From: Paragorgia papillata
Taxonomy: Eukaryota; Cnidaria; Anthozoa; Scleralcyonacea; Coralliidae
Direction: 5' to 3'
DNA length: 64,000 bases
Assembly (NCBI GenBank): GCA_035771165.1
Contig: JAWNZC010000024.1
Span: forward strand, 616,001 to 680,000
Positions within the stretch are counted from its first letter, which is position 1, and every line of letters begins with the position of its first letter. The notes under the pieces were generated by a model, which had not been told where the DNA came from, ran no database searches, and saw only the letters and a list, made by a program, of their open reading frames with translations. Position numbers and translations under genes: made by a program. This document shows, piece by piece, positions 63,765 through 64,000 of the stretch.

Positions 63765-64000
63765 TGCATATAAACCCTCCACAGTTTTTGGAGAAACAAT
63801 TGTAAAGTTATTTTACAGTTTTTGATTTGATCGTTTTGTTTCCGAGATATATCTCTTTGAACATTGGCAAAAAGTCCTTATTCGATGGAAATTGCCGCAA
63901 ATGCTATTTGGTCAATATTGGGACTGGAACTACTTGATGTGACGTCATTTCCTCATTAATTCCATTGTTGACCAAATAGCTTTGCGGCAATTTCCAGCGA
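63765..64000. mobile_element. Partial MITE-like element at the window edge
   Basis: AATTGCCGCAAATGCTATTTGGTCAA and its near complement (TTGACCAAATAGCTTTGCGG...) form a hairpin around GATGTGACGTCATTTCC. This style resembles the interior of TTAA-type MITEs. It continues outside the window. Confidence 0.5.

Overview
This 64 kb window reads as non-coding, AT-rich animal DNA packed with mobile elements. No host protein-coding exon or intact host RNA gene could be recognised. A cnidarian source (probably an anthozoan) is my best guess. It rests on the mix seen here: Penelope-like retroelements (PLEs) with GIY-YIG nuclease domains and hammerhead ribozymes in their terminal repeats, an L2/CR1-type LINE with an esterase ORF1, ZMYM1-like hAT transposons, 5S-derived SINEs and very many MITEs. 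This is inference; no marker gene confirms it.

Layout. 0-7 kb: PLE terminal repeats, a Tourist-like MITE, a hAT MITE, three 5S-rRNA-derived SINEs (one split by a MITE) and a GIY-YIG relic that its internal stop hides. 7-12.3 kb: micro- and minisatellites, a 150 bp tandem duplication, SINEs. 12.7-16.7 kb: the densest PLE cluster, with six complete hammerhead motifs, a GIY-YIG foldback element and an LTR-only inverted pair. 17-20.5 kb: MITEs, more PLE ends and a 5'-truncated LINE. 21.3-22.5 kb: a hAT element with terminal repeats, target duplication and a transposase remnant. 22.5-25.1 kb: large simple arrays. 25.3-30.7 kb: MITEs nested in a decayed satellite. 30.9-34.7 kb: an almost complete LINE (esterase, endonuclease, reverse transcriptase), the best coding sequence in the window. 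35-51 kb: MITEs, a second PLE lineage, SINEs and a palindromic minisatellite. 52-60.5 kb: three more PLE loci, two of them large foldbacks, one carrying a telomere-like array and a later MITE. 60.5-64 kb: MITEs and tRNA-like sequences.

Main theme. PLE ends with hammerhead motifs recur about 25 times, in at least six sequence families. Ten have both catalytic strands plus base-paired stems I and III. Many occur as head-to-head pairs around nothing, or around the C-terminal GIY-YIG part of the PLE protein, next to (TA)n tracts. PLE-encoded hammerheads are established knowledge. The regular foldback architecture, reused by several lineages in one window, is the observation that most deserves follow-up. 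The autonomous LINE and PLEs are plausible sources of the enzymes that mobilise the SINEs and short PLE derivatives, and hAT, PIF/Harbinger-like and TTAA-target transposases that of the MITEs; this is inferred from ends and target-site duplications only.
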